This document shows positions 54,939 to 64,000 of a stretch of DNA of 64,000 nucleotides, piece after piece. Each line of letters begins with the position of its first letter. Position 1 is the stretch's first letter. The notes under the pieces are model-generated. The model did not search any database. It worked only from the letters and a program-made list of their open reading frames with translations, and was not told the DNA's origin. Where the stretch lies: positions 1 through 64,000 of the forward strand of contig NZ_JAAGRN010000005.1 of the NCBI RefSeq assembly GCF_010499255.1. The letters run 5' to 3'. The position numbers and the translations under genes are program-made. The stretch comes from Sheuella amnicola (lineage in GTDB: Bacteria > Pseudomonadota > Gammaproteobacteria > Burkholderiales > Burkholderiaceae_B).

Positions 54939-55910
54939 TTAATTCAGGTCGATCTTCATTGTCTTGCTCAAGGCTGTCACGCGTCGGATCTCGCTTTCGA
55001 TGTGGGCAGCAAATTCAGCAGGCGTACTGCCAACGATGATAGCGGCCTGATCATCGAATGTTTTACGTACATCCGGATCCTTCAGGATTTTTGCCACTTC
55101 ACGATAAAGTTTTTCTATAACAGGCTTGGGTGTGCCTGCCGGAGCGAACAACCCATTCCAGGTCGCCAACTCGAGATTGTTTAGGCCGGCTTCATCCATG
55201 GTGGGGATCGCTGGCAGTTGTGGCAAACGCTGCACAGACGTCACCGCCAAGGGGCGCACTTTACCGGATTGAATATGCGGAATCGCAGTCAATGCCGTCA
55301 TAAAGAATATGTCTACCTGGCCACCCAGCAAATCATTTAACGCTAAACCACCGCCCTTATACGGAACATGCAGCAATTGAACTTGCGCACGAGTCTGAAA
55401 CAACTCTGCCGAAATATGAGGCACACTCGCACTTCCGGTCGAGGCGAAACTTAACTGTCCTGGCTTGCTTTTAGCCAGACGGATCAACTCATCGACAGTC
55501 TTGACCTGCAAGCTTGGCCCGACCACCAGAACCGCGGGGGATGTCATGATTTCGGTAATCGGTTCGAAACTTTTTTGAGCATCAAATTTGATATCTTTAA
55601 AAAACACGCTGCTTGATATCAATTGCGATGCCGCAACCATTAAGGTGTAACCATCCGGAGGGCTTGCGGCGACAATTTCCGAGGCCCGATTCGAGCTAGC
55701 ACCGGGTTTATTATCGACAATGAAAGCTTGACCCATCGCAGATTGGAGTTTGGATGCAATCAAGCGTGCAGTCAGATCCGTCGGGCCACCAGCCTGATAA
55801 CCCACCACGATTCGAACTGTCTTGTTAGGATAATTATTTGCCGAGTCTTGCGCCGAAGCACTATTGGCAACACAGACCAGGACGGCGGTCAGCCATGCGA
55901 TTAATTTCAT
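54939..55910 (-). CDS. Bug-family (TctC) periplasmic solute-binding protein
   Basis: 323 aa. Signal peptide MKLIAWLTAVLVCVANSASAQ. The mature chain begins NYPNKTVRIVVGYQAGGPTDLTARLIA (residues ~29-55) and continues IVDNKPGASSNRASEIVAASPPDGYTLM and HVPYKGGGLALNDLLGGQVDIFFM. It converges with the aldolase gene (7 bp apart) and follows the SnoaL-like gene on its own strand. Third receptor in this cluster without its membrane partners. Confidence 0.92.
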   Translation of the reverse strand: MKLIAWLTAVLVCVANSASAQDSANNYPNKTVRIVVGYQAGGPTDLTARLIASKLQSAMGQAFIVDNKPGASSNRASEIVAASPPDGYTLMVAASQLISSSVFFKDIKFDAQKSFEPITEIMTSPAVLVVGPSLQVKTVDELIRLAKSKPGQLSFASTGSASVPHISAELFQTRAQVQLLHVPYKGGGLALNDLLGGQVDIFFMTALTAIPHIQSGKVRPLAVTSVQRLPQLPAIPTMDEAGLNNLELATWNGLFAPAGTPKPVIEKLYREVAKILKDPDVRKTFDDQAAIIVGSTPAEFAAHIESEIRRVTALSKTMKIDLN

Positions 55911-55912
55911 TT

Positions 55913-56350
55913 TCAGAGTTTATATGCCTGGCGGGCTATCAACTTCCATTCGCCGGCAAGATATCGCCAGACATAAACCACATCGATCTCTACATGAACG
56001 ATCGTGCCCTTTGCTCCCGGATCTGTATCGGCCGACACATGATTCCTGACAACTGCAGTATCGCCCTGCATATGGATGGTCTGTTTGGAAATATCCAGCG
56101 TTTTGAATACCGACTTCTTTTGCACTAACGCATCGATAAATTGAGTCTTTGTCTCGAGTCGCCCATTCGAATGGCCGTAGGTCAATTCAGGAATGGTTAG
56201 CTTATCCAGCTGCTGGGCATTTGCCGCTTTGATCGCAGCATTCAGTGCTTCTTGCGCTTTGACTACGCCGGCTTCATTCTGCTGGGCATAAGCATTTGCA
56301 CCCAATCCCAGCAAAAATACCAAACAACACAATCTGATCATGCGAATCAT
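55913..56350 (-). CDS. Exported SnoaL/NTF2-like (DUF4440) protein
   Basis: 145 aa from the ATG at 56350, with GGAGA seven bases upstream; the frame goes further up to 56392. The signal peptide MIRMIRLCCLVFLLGLGANAYAQ is followed by a small cone-shaped NTF2-like domain: ALNAAIKAANAQQLDKLTIPELTYGHSNGRLETKTQFIDALV and IHMQGDTAVVRNHVSADTD, ending IDVVYVWRYLAGEWKLIARQAYKL. The family binds or isomerises small molecules or has no known function. It shares a transcript with the Bug gene and is divergent from the autotransporter. Confidence 0.85.
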   Translation of the reverse strand: MIRMIRLCCLVFLLGLGANAYAQQNEAGVVKAQEALNAAIKAANAQQLDKLTIPELTYGHSNGRLETKTQFIDALVQKKSVFKTLDISKQTIHMQGDTAVVRNHVSADTDPGAKGTIVHVEIDVVYVWRYLAGEWKLIARQAYKL

Positions 56351-56560
56351 TGAAGTCTCCAGGCGATTATTGTTATTTAAGATGCTTTTCACAAGACTAA
56401 TGCGAACTGGTCTTAGCGACTAATGGTAGTTCAAAACAACCCTTTGCACTACAACACATTGAGAGGTGTACGCATTCATTTCAGCTGTTGACTCATATCA
56501 AATTATTCTTTACCTCTTTACTGGATAATTATCGAAGTGAAGACTTAAATTCAGGCAAAG

Positions 56561-59527
56561 ATGACCATCGGCAAAATCTTACAGTCCGAAAAAAACATTC
56601 AGGCTAGTCGTTCCATTCGGGTACCGTCGCTCCTGATCGGTGCATTCTTAGCTTTCGCCATACACAATCTTTCTCAAGCGCAATTCATCTACAGCACCGA
56701 TTACTCGAATCAGCCCGCTCTTGCCACGATCAACGCCTTGCCAGCCTATCAGCAAGGCATAACCGGCTCAAAGATACTGATCGGCATCATCGACTCGGGC
56801 ATCACCCCAAATCATGCTTCATTTAATGGGTCAATCATGTCGGGCATAGGTTGGCGAAGAACGGATAGCCAACTTGATGTCGATAATTGGACGCCCTACT
56901 ACGTGTCGCGTTCCGCAAACAACCTGAACTTGTTGACCGACCTGAAAACGGACTACTCTGCAACCGAAGGTCACGGGACATTTGTTTCCAGCATCGCCGC
57001 CGGTCGACCCACTGGCACACGCGACATGATCGGCGTGGCGTACAACGCTAACATCGCCTTGGGAACCGTCTATTTTCACAAAGAAGTCAATGGCGTGATC
57101 ACGCAGCAAGGACTGTCGGACGAACAGTTTGCCCAAGCAATCCGTTTCGTTGCCGATCAGCGCCCCAAAGTCATTAACAATAGCTGGGGAGAAAGTGCCT
57201 CATGGAACATATCGATGGAGGCAAGAGCTCAAAAAAATATCGCTGATGGACCAAACACGATCAATGCACTGAAGTATGCTCAAGATAAAGGTGCGGTGAT
57301 TGTTTTTGCGGCCGGCAACGATAGTGTCGGCTGGCCCGGGCCACCTGCAACATTGCCCAGCGTTGATGAAAGTGTCCGTCAAAAAGGGGGTTGGATTGTG
57401 GTTGCGGCTACAACAGTCAGAGGCGTCAACCCAAGCACAAATCAAATCGAAATGGCGCAGACACGTCCTGACTTGACGGCTCCGGCCGATGATGGCGATT
57501 ACTACACCAACTACTGCGGTGCGGCTAAGCTGTACTGCATTAGCGCCCCGGGTGGGCTAAATGGCGTTCCTGACGATATCGCCATCAAAGATAAAGGAAT
57601 CAAGGGCGCAACTGCACCAACAACCGATGGATATAGTTTCGGCAATGGAACGTCATATGCCTCTCCGCTTGTGGCGGGCGCGGTAGCTTTGGTTTCCGAA
57701 GTGTTCCCGTGGATGACAAACAAGAATCTGGCCACAACAATTTTGACAACCGGCACCACTGCGGAAAATCCCAGCGAGATCTGGGGACGCGGACTACTCG
57801 ATGTCGGTCGCGCGATCAAAGGTCCCGGAATTTTCGAAGAAACCTTCGATGCGAATGTCACGGCAGAATTCAGCTCGACGTTCGGCAACAACATTTCCGG
57901 CACAGCCGGACTGGATAAACGCGGCGCCGGCCGACTGATCATGAGCGGTGCAAGCACCTACACTGGCGCAACAGGCATTTACGCCGGAACGCTCCAGGTA
58001 ACCGGATCCATCTCTTCATCAACCGTAACGGTTTTTCGCGAAGGAACATTAACCGGATCGGGCACGGTGGGGCCGACAACAGTAGCCGGAACAATCGCAC
58101 CGGGCAATTCCCCCGGAACACTCACGATCGCGGGTAATTATCTGCAACAGGCCGGTGGGATTTATGAGTACGAAATCGATGGACAGGGCAAGACTGATTT
58201 GATCAGCGTGCAAGGCAACGCGACGATCGAATCAGGTTCCATACTGCGCATGATGAATCCACTTAGAATGCGACTCAACACCGGCTATTCGTTATTGACC
58301 GCAACAGACGGAATTGTTGGTCAAAATAATTTTTCGACTCCGAACTACATACTATTGAATCAAAACTTTTCGATTACAACAAACGGCTCAACTTCCGATC
58401 TGCAATATCTGCTGACCCGCAACGACAAGCCCATGAGGTCATTCGGCACGCTCAGCAATCAACACAATATGGCCGATGCACTGGATCAACTTCAATCAAG
58501 TCATCCGCTTTTTACGCAAGTGATGCTGACTACCGATCGCTACGATCTGCGTAATACGCTGAATCGATTAAATGGAGAAATTTATGCAAGTACACTTTCG
58601 ACATTAATCAATCAAAGCAACCTGGTTCTGCAGCCGGTCACAAACAGATTGCAAAATGCGTTTCATCGCACGGGATTATCCGATGGGGCGCAAACCCTCC
58701 GGGAATACGGTCCGGACAAAGCGGTTTGGGGTCAGGCGCTTGGCGGCTGGGGCAAACTATCGGGCGGCACAGTCGCTCAGGGTGTGAATAGCGGCATGGG
58801 TGGTCTGCTCATCGGTTCGGATGTAGCCTTGACACCCAATAGTCGACTCGGATTATCCGGTGGCGTCACATCCACCCGCGTCAGCAATGACGATGCCTCC
58901 TCATATACAACCGGTTATCACCTGCTAGCCTACGGTGGAATCCAGGGAAATCGTTTCGGTCTGCGTGGTGGAGTTGGTCAGTCATGGTATACAACTAGCG
59001 CCAACAGAAATTTGCCATTTGAATATGACCGTGTGTCAGGCAACACCAATTCGAATTCCACTCAACTGTTTGTGGAAACAGATATCAGCTACAGCATCGG
59101 TGCGACAAACTTCAGACCCTTCATCGGTCTGACTCAACTCTGGATGCGATCGAATGCCTTTTCAGAAGCGCAGACTAATTTTGTCCGGCTCAATGCCAAT
59201 GCATCGCAAAACAATGTGACATTCTCGACAGTTGGCCTACGCGCCGATCGGACTTTCGAAACCAAAACCAATCAGATCAGTATTAACGGCATGCTCGGGT
59301 GGCGCAATGCCTCGGGAGCCGTGTCTCCATCGACAACCATGCAGCTTGATTTTTCGAATCCATACAGCGTGGCAGGTGCCCCCATCGCCAAAAATGCGCT
59401 GGTACTCGAATTAAGCATCGGCGCCGAAGTCGCACAGAATACAACGGTGAATCTAAGCTACGGCGGTCAATTCGGATCAGGGGCACAAAGCAACACCCTA
59501 CAAGCGGGCTTGGTTTATCGATTTTAG
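56561..59527 (+). CDS. Subtilisin-like (S8) serine protease autotransporter
   Basis: 988 aa type Va secreted protein. A long signal peptide (about 42 residues, ending LSQAQF) is followed by the S8 domain. Its catalytic triad is complete: Asp78 in LIGIIDSGITPNH, His138 in EGHGTFVSSIAAG and Ser365 in GNGTSYASPLVAG. After ~410 residues comes one autotransporter-associated strand repeat (GAGRLIMSGASTYTGATGIYAG, near 455-476), a passenger stem, and a C-terminal beta-barrel (residues ~720-988) ending LQAGLVYRF. It resembles SphB1-type proteases of Bordetella, which process surface proteins. Confidence 0.93.
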   Translation: MTIGKILQSEKNIQASRSIRVPSLLIGAFLAFAIHNLSQAQFIYSTDYSNQPALATINALPAYQQGITGSKILIGIIDSGITPNHASFNGSIMSGIGWRRTDSQLDVDNWTPYYVSRSANNLNLLTDLKTDYSATEGHGTFVSSIAAGRPTGTRDMIGVAYNANIALGTVYFHKEVNGVITQQGLSDEQFAQAIRFVADQRPKVINNSWGESASWNISMEARAQKNIADGPNTINALKYAQDKGAVIVFAAGNDSVGWPGPPATLPSVDESVRQKGGWIVVAATTVRGVNPSTNQIEMAQTRPDLTAPADDGDYYTNYCGAAKLYCISAPGGLNGVPDDIAIKDKGIKGATAPTTDGYSFGNGTSYASPLVAGAVALVSEVFPWMTNKNLATTILTTGTTAENPSEIWGRGLLDVGRAIKGPGIFEETFDANVTAEFSSTFGNNISGTAGLDKRGAGRLIMSGASTYTGATGIYAGTLQVTGSISSSTVTVFREGTLTGSGTVGPTTVAGTIAPGNSPGTLTIAGNYLQQAGGIYEYEIDGQGKTDLISVQGNATIESGSILRMMNPLRMRLNTGYSLLTATDGIVGQNNFSTPNYILLNQNFSITTNGSTSDLQYLLTRNDKPMRSFGTLSNQHNMADALDQLQSSHPLFTQVMLTTDRYDLRNTLNRLNGEIYASTLSTLINQSNLVLQPVTNRLQNAFHRTGLSDGAQTLREYGPDKAVWGQALGGWGKLSGGTVAQGVNSGMGGLLIGSDVALTPNSRLGLSGGVTSTRVSNDDASSYTTGYHLLAYGGIQGNRFGLRGGVGQSWYTTSANRNLPFEYDRVSGNTNSNSTQLFVETDISYSIGATNFRPFIGLTQLWMRSNAFSEAQTNFVRLNANASQNNVTFSTVGLRADRTFETKTNQISINGMLGWRNASGAVSPSTTMQLDFSNPYSVAGAPIAKNALVLELSIGAEVAQNTTVNLSYGGQFGSGAQSNTLQAGLVYRF

Positions 59528-59663
59528 AAAAATCATCACACAATGAATGTGTAACAGGCAGGTCCATACGTATTGCACATGCCCTCATCCCTGCATATCA
59601 TGCCGATATATCCCTAGATTGAAAAATGGTACGCATACTGCATGGAAACACGTGTCACAACCT

Positions 59664-60467
59664 ATGAACTCAAGCACTGAAACTTCCGACATCCATGACA
59701 GTTGGATAACAGGCCAACACGGCCGTTTATTTGTACGCACCTGGACGCCATCAGGCTCTCTCAGTCTTGCGCCCATAGTGTTGATGCATGACTCGCTTGG
59801 CAGCGTGGAGCTTTGGCGGAATTTTCCCGCAATCCTATCGCAAGCCACCGGCAGAAAAGTCGTCGCCTATGATCGCCTCGGATTCGGTAAATCCGACCCA
59901 CACCCCTCAAATGTAGGACGGGATTTTGTAGAAAGCGAAGCCAAAAACGATTTTGCCTCTGTTATCGGACACTTGGGCATCGAACGTTTTATTGTCTTTG
60001 GTCACAGCGTGGGTGGAGGAATGGCAGTTCATTGTGCTGCGCATTTTTCTCATGCTTGCGTTGCGCTCATCACTGAATCTGCTCAAGCGTTTGTCGAGGA
60101 CAGAACGATTGCAGGTATTGAGCAAGCCAAGGAGCAATTCGAAGACGAGGCCCAGGTTAATCGCCTGGCTAAATACCATGACGATAAAGCTCGCTGGGTG
60201 CTGGATGCGTGGATAGGTTCATGGCTACATCCGGATTTTTCGGATTGGTCACTCAAAGCCGTATTGCCGCAAGTCAAATCGCCAGCACTAGTGATTCATG
60301 GCAGTAACGATGAATACGGCTCGACAAAGCACCCCGCAATGATTGCCGAACTGTCCGGAGCTGCAGCACAACTGGCCATTATGGAGGACACAAAACATGT
60401 CCCTCACAAAGAGAAAGAGGCTGAGGTCGTTGGACTGGTCAGAAACCTCCTGACCTCATTGCCTTGA
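59664..60467 (+). CDS. Alpha/beta-hydrolase
   Basis: 267 aa from the ATG at 59664, chosen because sequence before it (rich in Cys and His) is not hydrolase-like; no clear ribosome-binding site decides it, and a GTG at 59652 is possible. The fold is visible as APIVLMHDSLGSVELW (oxyanion loop), VVAYDRLGFGKSDPHP, FVFGHSVGGGMAVHCAA (nucleophile Ser in GHSVGG), VIHGSNDEYG (Asp) and DTKHVPHKE (His). The substrate is unknown. Follows the autotransporter, but with a 136-bp gap. Confidence 0.88.
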   Translation: MNSSTETSDIHDSWITGQHGRLFVRTWTPSGSLSLAPIVLMHDSLGSVELWRNFPAILSQATGRKVVAYDRLGFGKSDPHPSNVGRDFVESEAKNDFASVIGHLGIERFIVFGHSVGGGMAVHCAAHFSHACVALITESAQAFVEDRTIAGIEQAKEQFEDEAQVNRLAKYHDDKARWVLDAWIGSWLHPDFSDWSLKAVLPQVKSPALVIHGSNDEYGSTKHPAMIAELSGAAAQLAIMEDTKHVPHKEKEAEVVGLVRNLLTSLP

Positions 60468-60479
60468 TTGATTTCCTAG

Positions 60480-61571
60480 TTAGACGTTAAACAGGAAATT
60501 CATGACATCCCCATCGTGCACGACATATTCCTTACCTTCGGCACGCATCTTGCCTGCCTCTTTGGCACCGGCTTCGCCTTTGTAGGTAATGAAATCCTGA
60601 TAAGCGATGGTCTGAGCTCGAATAAATCCGCGTTCGAAATCGGTATGAATCACACCGGCAGCCTGTGGGCCGGTCGCACCGATCGGGATAGTCCATGCAC
60701 GGACTTCCTTAACGCCGGCTGTGAAATAAGTCTGCAATCCGAGAAGCTTGAATGCGGCACGAATCAAGCGATTCAGGCCAGGCTCTTCCATGCCCATATC
60801 GGCAAGAAATTCTTTTTTATCTTCGTCCGGCAATTCGGCGATTTCGGATTCGATCGACGCGCAGATCGCTACAACAGGGGCATTGCGTGCGCTGGCATAC
60901 TCGGTCAAACGATCAAGCAAGGGATTATCTTTAAATCCGTGGTCGCTGACGTTGCCGACATACATCGCGGGCTTGGCTGTAATAAAGCACAAAGGCTGAA
61001 CCAGTGCCATATCCTCGGACGATAAATCCAGGGCGCGAATCGGCTTAGCTTCATTCAGTTGGGCGATGCACTTTTCAAGAACGGCTACAACCTTTTGCGC
61101 ATCCTTGTCACCGGATCTTGCCGTCTTCTGATAGCGCAGCAAAGCCTTTTCGGCTGTCTGCAAATCTGCCAGAGCCAATTCGGTTTCGATCACTTCAATA
61201 TCTGCAATCGGATCCACACGACCGGAGACATGCACGACATTGTCATCCTCAAAACAGCGCACCACATTCACGATCGCATTCGTCTCGCGAATATGCGATA
61301 AAAATTGGTTGCCCAGACCTTCACCTTTACTTGCGCCTGCAACCAATCCGGCGATATCGACGAATTCGACGGTGGCGTGAAGGATGCGTTCGGGCTTGAC
61401 GATTTCTGCTAACGCATCGAGACGAGGGTCGGGCACTTCCACCACACCGACATTGGGTTCGATCGTGCAAAACGGATAATTTTCGGCAGCGATGCCGGCC
61501 TTGGTGAGCGCGTTGAAGAGGGTCGATTTGCCGACGTTGGGCAAACCAACGATGCCGCATTGCAGAGCCAT
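60480..61571 (-). CDS. ychF: Redox-regulated ribosome-binding ATPase YchF
   Basis: 363 aa, the size of E. coli YchF. It binds ATP rather than GTP and attaches to ribosomes. N-terminus [26 protein letters not shown] with P-loop (residues ~8-17), [46 protein letters not shown] and a TGS-type C-terminus ([33 protein letters not shown]). The start at 61571 is chosen over an upstream frame extension. Part of the ychF-pth-rplY-prs block. Confidence 0.97.
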   Translation of the reverse strand: MALQCGIVGLPNVGKSTLFNALTKAGIAAENYPFCTIEPNVGVVEVPDPRLDALAEIVKPERILHATVEFVDIAGLVAGASKGEGLGNQFLSHIRETNAIVNVVRCFEDDNVVHVSGRVDPIADIEVIETELALADLQTAEKALLRYQKTARSGDKDAQKVVAVLEKCIAQLNEAKPIRALDLSSEDMALVQPLCFITAKPAMYVGNVSDHGFKDNPLLDRLTEYASARNAPVVAICASIESEIAELPDEDKKEFLADMGMEEPGLNRLIRAAFKLLGLQTYFTAGVKEVRAWTIPIGATGPQAAGVIHTDFERGFIRAQTIAYQDFITYKGEAGAKEAGKMRAEGKEYVVHDGDVMNFLFNV

Positions 61572-61671
61572 GAGAATCCCGAAATACAAGTAAAGTGGAG
61601 TGCCGAACCCAGAATAAAATAAAATTCGGCGTGTTAATTGTCCATTTTAACGGACTATGCGATCAGATCGC

Positions 61672-62415
61672 TCACCCTTTGCCCGTCAAGGTTAATGCAA
61701 GCCAGGCTACCGTCAACGGCCCTGCGTTGAACATGCCATGCAACAACATGGCAGATCCGATATTACGCGTCACCCGCATCCAGCCCAATACCAAACCGGT
61801 CACCCATTGAGGCAAAACCAGCACTACCATCATCCATCCTTCAATTTCGGTAAAAATGAAGTTTTTAAGATGAATCGCGGCAAACGCGATCGCAACAAGA
61901 TGAAAAAAATGGCTAAACACTGAGCGGTAATGTCGCAATACGACCCAGGCTCTCAACCCGACTCCCTTAGATTGCACATTTACCCAAAAACTGAGCAATA
62001 CCGTCAGAACAAGCAAAGAGCTCGCCCACCAGCTTGTACCACTTAGCAAAACGATCACTAACATGGGCACCATCCAGATCGCCTGAATCGGATGCCTGAG
62101 TCCATACCTGAACAATAATTCTTCAACGATCGGCGCCCAAACGATAGCCTGTATCCAGGGCAAATTATGCACATCGATCCGATGTTTGGCGCCACTGAGC
62201 TCAAACACTGCCAACACCAAAGGCCCCAGAGCTGCGATATTGATCAGCCAAAGCATGGCGGCCCAGGCGAATAACCTCTTCAGGTCGATTGCCGGAACCC
62301 AGTCCGCCGCCCATCCGGAAATCGGTGACGGATGCGGTAGCGTTCGCTTCAGAACAGGTTGACGAATGAATCTCAGGCAATCCTTAAGCTCATCCCCAAA
62401 ACGCATAGGTTTCAT
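61672..62415 (-). CDS. CPBP-family intramembrane glutamic endopeptidase
   Basis: 247-aa membrane protein with about six helices. Abi/CPBP motifs: [17 protein letters not shown] (residues ~93-109, the EExxxR motif), [11 protein letters not shown] (~175, H) and [13 protein letters not shown] (~226, HxxxN). Related proteins (Rce1-type) cleave prenylated or signal-like peptides or give immunity to bacteriocins; the target is unknown. Start overlaps the pth stop by four bases, so it is co-translated with pth, although it is not one of the usual neighbours. Confidence 0.85.
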   Translation of the reverse strand: MKPMRFGDELKDCLRFIRQPVLKRTLPHPSPISGWAADWVPAIDLKRLFAWAAMLWLINIAALGPLVLAVFELSGAKHRIDVHNLPWIQAIVWAPIVEELLFRYGLRHPIQAIWMVPMLVIVLLSGTSWWASSLLVLTVLLSFWVNVQSKGVGLRAWVVLRHYRSVFSHFFHLVAIAFAAIHLKNFIFTEIEGWMMVVLVLPQWVTGLVLGWMRVTRNIGSAMLLHGMFNAGPLTVAWLALTLTGKG

Positions 62416-63014
62416 GCAGGATTATCGCGATGTAATTGAGCTGTTGCCTTGGCAATATCGCCTGCGATAAACAATGGCATCACCGCCCTGCATCTTGTGA
62501 TCGCTGCGTCAATTTGCGTCTGCTCTTCGCGGCGAGGTTGATGCAACACAAAATCCGCAACCTCTTGCTGCAAACCCAGAGTACGTGGATGGCCGATGCC
62601 AATCCTTAGACGCCAGAAGTTCGGGCTTCCCAAGGCGGATTGAATATCACGCAAGCCATTATGACCCGCGTGGCCACCGCCTTGCTTGACCTTGACAAGT
62701 CCCGGCATCAAATCGAGCTCATCATGCAACACCAGAATCGACTCCGGCGCCAACTTATAAAACCGAGCCAAAGCGCCTACGCACTGACCCGATCTATTCA
62801 TGTAAGTTTGCGGCTTAGCCATTACGATCTGCTCAGACCCGACTCGCGCTTTAGCGACACTACCGAAAAATGCTTTCTCTTGGGCGAAGGTCGCTCGAAA
62901 ATCGTTCGCAACCTCATCCACCAACCAAAAGCCGGCGTTATGACGCGTACGCTCATAGTCGTTGCCCGGATTCCCCAGACCCACGATCATTTTGATTGGA
63001 GTGTTGGATGACAT
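62412..63014 (-). CDS. pth: Peptidyl-tRNA hydrolase
   Basis: Releases peptides from peptidyl-tRNA dropped by ribosomes. 200 aa from the ATG at 63014 ([17 protein letters not shown]); another ATG at 62990 gives MIVGLGNPG. The catalytic region [25 protein letters not shown] holds the essential Asn and His. Other blocks are [21 protein letters not shown] and [31 protein letters not shown] with the Asp and the HNGL. The rplY gene lies upstream with a terminator-like hairpin between. Confidence 0.96.
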   Translation of the reverse strand: MSSNTPIKMIVGLGNPGNDYERTRHNAGFWLVDEVANDFRATFAQEKAFFGSVAKARVGSEQIVMAKPQTYMNRSGQCVGALARFYKLAPESILVLHDELDLMPGLVKVKQGGGHAGHNGLRDIQSALGSPNFWRLRIGIGHPRTLGLQQEVADFVLHQPRREEQTQIDAAITRCRAVMPLFIAGDIAKATAQLHRDNPA

Positions 63015-63030
63015 GGTGTGATTAGAAAGC

Positions 63031-63063
63031 AAAAGCCCCACCAGCGCAAAGCAAGGTGGGGCT
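63031..63063 (-). terminator. Terminator between rplY and pth
   Basis: AGCCCCACC (63034-63042) and GGTGGGGCT (63055-63063) form a 9-bp stem with a 12-base loop. On the minus strand the stem is followed by TTTGCTTTC. It likely ends the prs-rplY transcript or tunes pth. Confidence 0.75.
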
Positions 63064-63114
63064 ATAGTGCGAATCGAACGCTAATCGGCGAACAAGTCAC
63101 CGATCGCAATCAAC

Positions 63115-63720
63115 TTAAGCTGCAGGAGTTTCTGCTGCGGCCTCATCGTCCTTGGCACCGCCCTTAACAATGGCTGTAACCAATGCAGGGTTAGCATCGC
63201 CACCGTGCGAAACATATGTCACGCCCTTGGGCAAAGTGATGTCGGCCAGGTGAATCGAAGCACCGCCAACCAGTTTGGACAAATCGACTTCGATGAACTG
63301 GGGCAAGTTCGCAGGCAAGCAAGCGATTTCGAGTTCGTTATGAACATGCGAAATGATGGCTGCGCTCAGTTTCACAGCAGGTGAAATCTCGGCATTCACG
63401 AAGTGCAGCGGCACCTTGGTGTGCAATGCTTTGTTTGCATCAACGCGCTGGAAATCAACGTGCATGACGATTTGCTTGTATGGGTGCCACTGCACCGAAC
63501 GAAGCAGAACTTGATGGCTTTTACCGTCGAGTTGCATATCGAGAATGGATGAGTGGAACTCTTCCTTGCGCAGGGCATGGTAGATTTCGTTGTGATCGAG
63601 CTCGATATTGACGGGCTTGTCTTGACCACCGTAAACGATGGCAGGAATCAGGCTCGCACGGCGCAGGCGGCGGCTCGCACTCGATCCCTGAACGCTACGT
63701 GAAGTTGCATTGAATTTCAT
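63115..63720 (-). CDS. rplY: 50S ribosomal protein L25/general stress protein Ctc
   Basis: 5S rRNA-binding protein, long (TL5/CTC) form of 201 aa. N-terminal L25 domain: [21 protein letters not shown] (residues ~12-32) and [31 protein letters not shown] (~80-110). C-terminal CTC domain to the end, with a short acidic tail ([11 protein letters not shown]). The ATG at 63720 follows GGAG at good distance (TTTTGGAGTAGTTCC). Read after prs on the same strand. Confidence 0.96.
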   Translation of the reverse strand: MKFNATSRSVQGSSASRRLRRASLIPAIVYGGQDKPVNIELDHNEIYHALRKEEFHSSILDMQLDGKSHQVLLRSVQWHPYKQIVMHVDFQRVDANKALHTKVPLHFVNAEISPAVKLSAAIISHVHNELEIACLPANLPQFIEVDLSKLVGGASIHLADITLPKGVTYVSHGGDANPALVTAIVKGGAKDDEAAAETPAA

Positions 63721-63830
63721 GGAACTACTCCAAAATGGGTTGTTAAACCCGAGTTAAACACCAGTCGAAAACCGACTAGTGGTTTTGCAGGCCACCGCGA
63801 CCAGTACCCCGCAAATTAGTAACACCGAAC

Positions 63831-63842
63831 CGGCATATGCCG
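63831..63842. repeat. Perfect palindrome in the prs-rplY gap
   Basis: CGGCATATGCCG is a 12-bp perfect palindrome just after the prs stop. In the same gap, AGTCG and CGACT (about 63764-63778) form a short hairpin in the rplY leader. Role unknown. Confidence 0.35.
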
Positions 63843-63863
63843 ATCCGTCAAAGCATTCATTAT

Positions 63864-64000
63864 TTAATCGACGAACAGAGAGCTGACTGATTCTGCGTTT
63901 GAAATACGCAAAATGGTTTCACCCAATAACGCCGCGCACGACAACTGACGAATCTTGCTGCTTGCACGACCGGATTCGGACAGCGGGATCGTATCGGTCA
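63864..64000 (-). CDS. prs: Ribose-phosphate pyrophosphokinase, C-terminal end (partial)
   Basis: Only the last 44 codons are inside the window, beginning [20 protein letters not shown] and ending [10 protein letters not shown]. The [26 protein letters not shown] and final SxxSLF pattern match the C-terminus of Prs, which makes PRPP from ribose 5-phosphate and ATP. The prs-rplY-pth-ychF order supports this. The rest lies beyond position 64000. Confidence 0.9.
   Translation of the reverse strand, partial: TDTIPLSESGRASSKIRQLSCAALLGETILRISNAESVSSLFVD

Noticed and set aside
56398-56424. AAGAC...GTCTT repeat before the autotransporter gene
   Set aside because: Only 5-bp arms, imperfect surroundings and no promoter alignment; too weak to call.

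Overview
The window is an ordinary-looking chromosomal segment of a Gram-negative betaproteobacterium. It is most likely from Burkholderiales, in or near Alcaligenaceae. The case rests on several points: five genes of the tripartite tricarboxylate transport (TTT/Bug) type plus a tctBA pair, the prs-rplY-pth-ychF order, a 6S RNA next to zapA, a tol-pal cluster starting with ybgC, a CIRCE-controlled groESL, and many CoA-based catabolic genes. Base composition looks moderate (roughly half G+C by eye, not computed). I see no insertion sequence, phage, CRISPR array, rRNA or tRNA gene.

Layout. 0.1-4.6 kb: msrA, a small cytochrome c and ilvD on the minus strand, then lgt (+), then zapA and a coiled-coil partner (-) with a 6S RNA downstream. 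4.6-7.9 kb: a long intergenic region with inverted repeats, then tctB-tctA and a 3-hydroxyisobutyrate dehydrogenase-like gene. 8.0-15.8 kb: rppH (-), proS, and ybgC-tolQRAB-pal-cpoB. 15.8-24.2 kb: an EamA transporter, groESL with a textbook CIRCE/sigma-70 promoter, a Bug receptor, a metallophosphoesterase and a ChrA-type transporter (+), then a leftward tautomerase-SDR-crotonase operon. 24.3-35.8 kb: housekeeping genes: dgkA, pyrF, the leftward ribB(A)-ribH-nusB-thiL-pgpA-pncC operon, a HAD phosphatase, a CYTH-CHAD protein, ftsY facing rsmD, coaD, a ferredoxin, a stand-alone MOSC N-terminal domain and a VOC protein.

35.9-56.4 kb is an accessory catabolic region. It starts with a branched-chain-amino-acid-type ABC importer that has an SDR gene translationally coupled between its permease and ATPase genes, and a second SDR at the end. 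Opposing it are a benzoylformate-decarboxylase-like ThDP enzyme and a malate/lactate-dehydrogenase-2 family enzyme. Next come a lone cytochrome c, an MmgE/PrpD protein, a CoA transferase, an acyl-CoA dehydrogenase and a crotonase on the minus strand, an IclR regulator divergent from them, a LigI-like amidohydrolase, three Bug receptors, a class II aldolase and a SnoaL-like protein. Together they look like uptake and degradation of one or more organic (perhaps hydroxy- or oxo-) acids through CoA thioesters. The substrate cannot be read from the sequence.

56.5-64 kb: a subtilisin-like autotransporter and an alpha/beta hydrolase, then the conserved minus-strand block ychF, CPBP protease, pth, rplY and the C-terminal end of prs, which runs off the window.

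No wholly new system is obvious. The best leads are the catabolic island with its repeated upstream elements (a 12-mer before three genes, tandem direct repeats before the cytochrome c gene, an IclR-site candidate), the inactive-looking GTP cyclohydrolase half of RibBA, an SDR lacking its YxxxK motif, and the overlapping 3' ends of lgt and the 6S RNA terminator.
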